From NCBI GenBank assembly GCA_905213905.1, contig CAJMKD010000076.1, positions 1 through 5,330 on the forward strand: 5,330 bases of DNA, in the 5' to 3' direction. Below, piece after piece: positions 5,263 to 5,330 of this stretch. Every line of letters begins with the position of its first letter. Position 1 is the first letter of the stretch. Position numbers and translations under genes: made by a program. The DNA is from an uncultured Sutterella sp. GTDB taxonomy: Bacteria; Pseudomonadota; Gammaproteobacteria; Burkholderiales; Burkholderiaceae_F. The notes under the pieces are model-generated. The model had not been told where the DNA came from and did not search any database. It saw only the letters and a program-made list of their open reading frames with translations.

Positions 5263-5330
5263 CTATTTTAGAAAATCAGCGCTGCGCGCGCCATTTGGCA
5301 CCGGCATGCCGATCAATTCGGCATAGGCTC
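5263..5330 (-). CDS. Possible C-terminal end of an upstream minus-strand gene
   Basis: From the right edge a minus-strand frame reads 21 residues (beginning AYAELIGMPV and ending SADFLK) to TAG at 5265-5263. Its amino-acid mix looks like real protein, but it is too short to identify or prove. If real, the symporter gene follows it by about 119 bases on the same strand. An open frame of this length can also occur by chance. Confidence 0.3.
   Translation of the reverse strand, partial: AYAELIGMPVPNGARSADFLK
5265..5270 (-). promoter_or_regulatory. Possible -10 box for the symporter gene
   Basis: TAAAAT on the minus strand (5270-5265) matches the sigma-70 -10 consensus at five of six positions. 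The region 16-18 bases upstream has no convincing -35. Transcription would start near 5258, so the whole structured leader would be included. It overlaps the end of the possible upstream reading frame, so it may be chance. Confidence 0.25.
5306..5324. repeat. Short inverted repeat at the right edge
   Basis: ATGCCGA (5306-5312) and TCGGCAT (5318-5324) form a perfect 7-bp palindrome around TCAAT. It could be an operator upstream of the symporter promoter, or simply lie within the end of an upstream gene. The role is unknown. Confidence 0.25.

Overview
The window looks like chromosomal DNA from a GC-rich, host-associated betaproteobacterium, most likely Sutterellaceae (Sutterella/Parasutterella type). 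This is inferred from protein style: a C-terminal piece of an FAD-binding fumarate-reductase-like flavoprotein (a family these bacteria carry in many copies), a system I cytochrome c maturation protein, a periplasmic multiheme cytochrome and an AGCS amino-acid transporter. No rRNA or other marker gene is present, so the placement is tentative.

Layout, left to right. Bases 1-223 (+) hold the last 73 codons of a flavoprotein. It converges on a minus-strand gene, and a GC-rich hairpin at 320-350 sits between them. Bases 390-1385 (-) encode a CcmI-like protein with two membrane segments, TPR-like helices and a charged tail. Bases 1600-3216 (-) encode an exported cytochrome with eight haem-binding motifs: seven CXXCH and, fourth in order, one CXXCK. 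Its catalytic residues match octahaem nitrite reductase (the Thioalkalivibrio TvNiR type), not the usual pentahaem NrfA. Two tandem hairpins separate it from ccmI. Bases 3217-3712 are non-coding and partly AT-rich. They hold the likely control region of the octahaem gene and a strong Rho-independent terminator for the next gene. Bases 3713-5143 (-) encode a sodium:alanine/glycine symporter that starts at TTG. Its leader (5144-5262) can form crossed helices and a hairpin that covers the ribosome-binding site. The right edge may carry the last 21 codons of another minus-strand gene.

How it fits together. The octahaem enzyme is predicted to reduce nitrite (possibly also hydroxylamine or sulfite) in the periplasm as an anaerobic electron sink. 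The CcmI-like protein next to it would help deliver the apocytochrome to the haem lyase. The lysine-ligated haem motif is known in other bacteria to need special handling (NrfEFG in E. coli, NrfI in Wolinella), so the adjacency is functionally suggestive. The symporter is separated by a strong terminator and appears to be an independent transcription unit. The most interesting items are the octahaem reductase with its Tyr-X-Cys motif, its pairing with a stand-alone ccmI, and the structured leader of the symporter gene.
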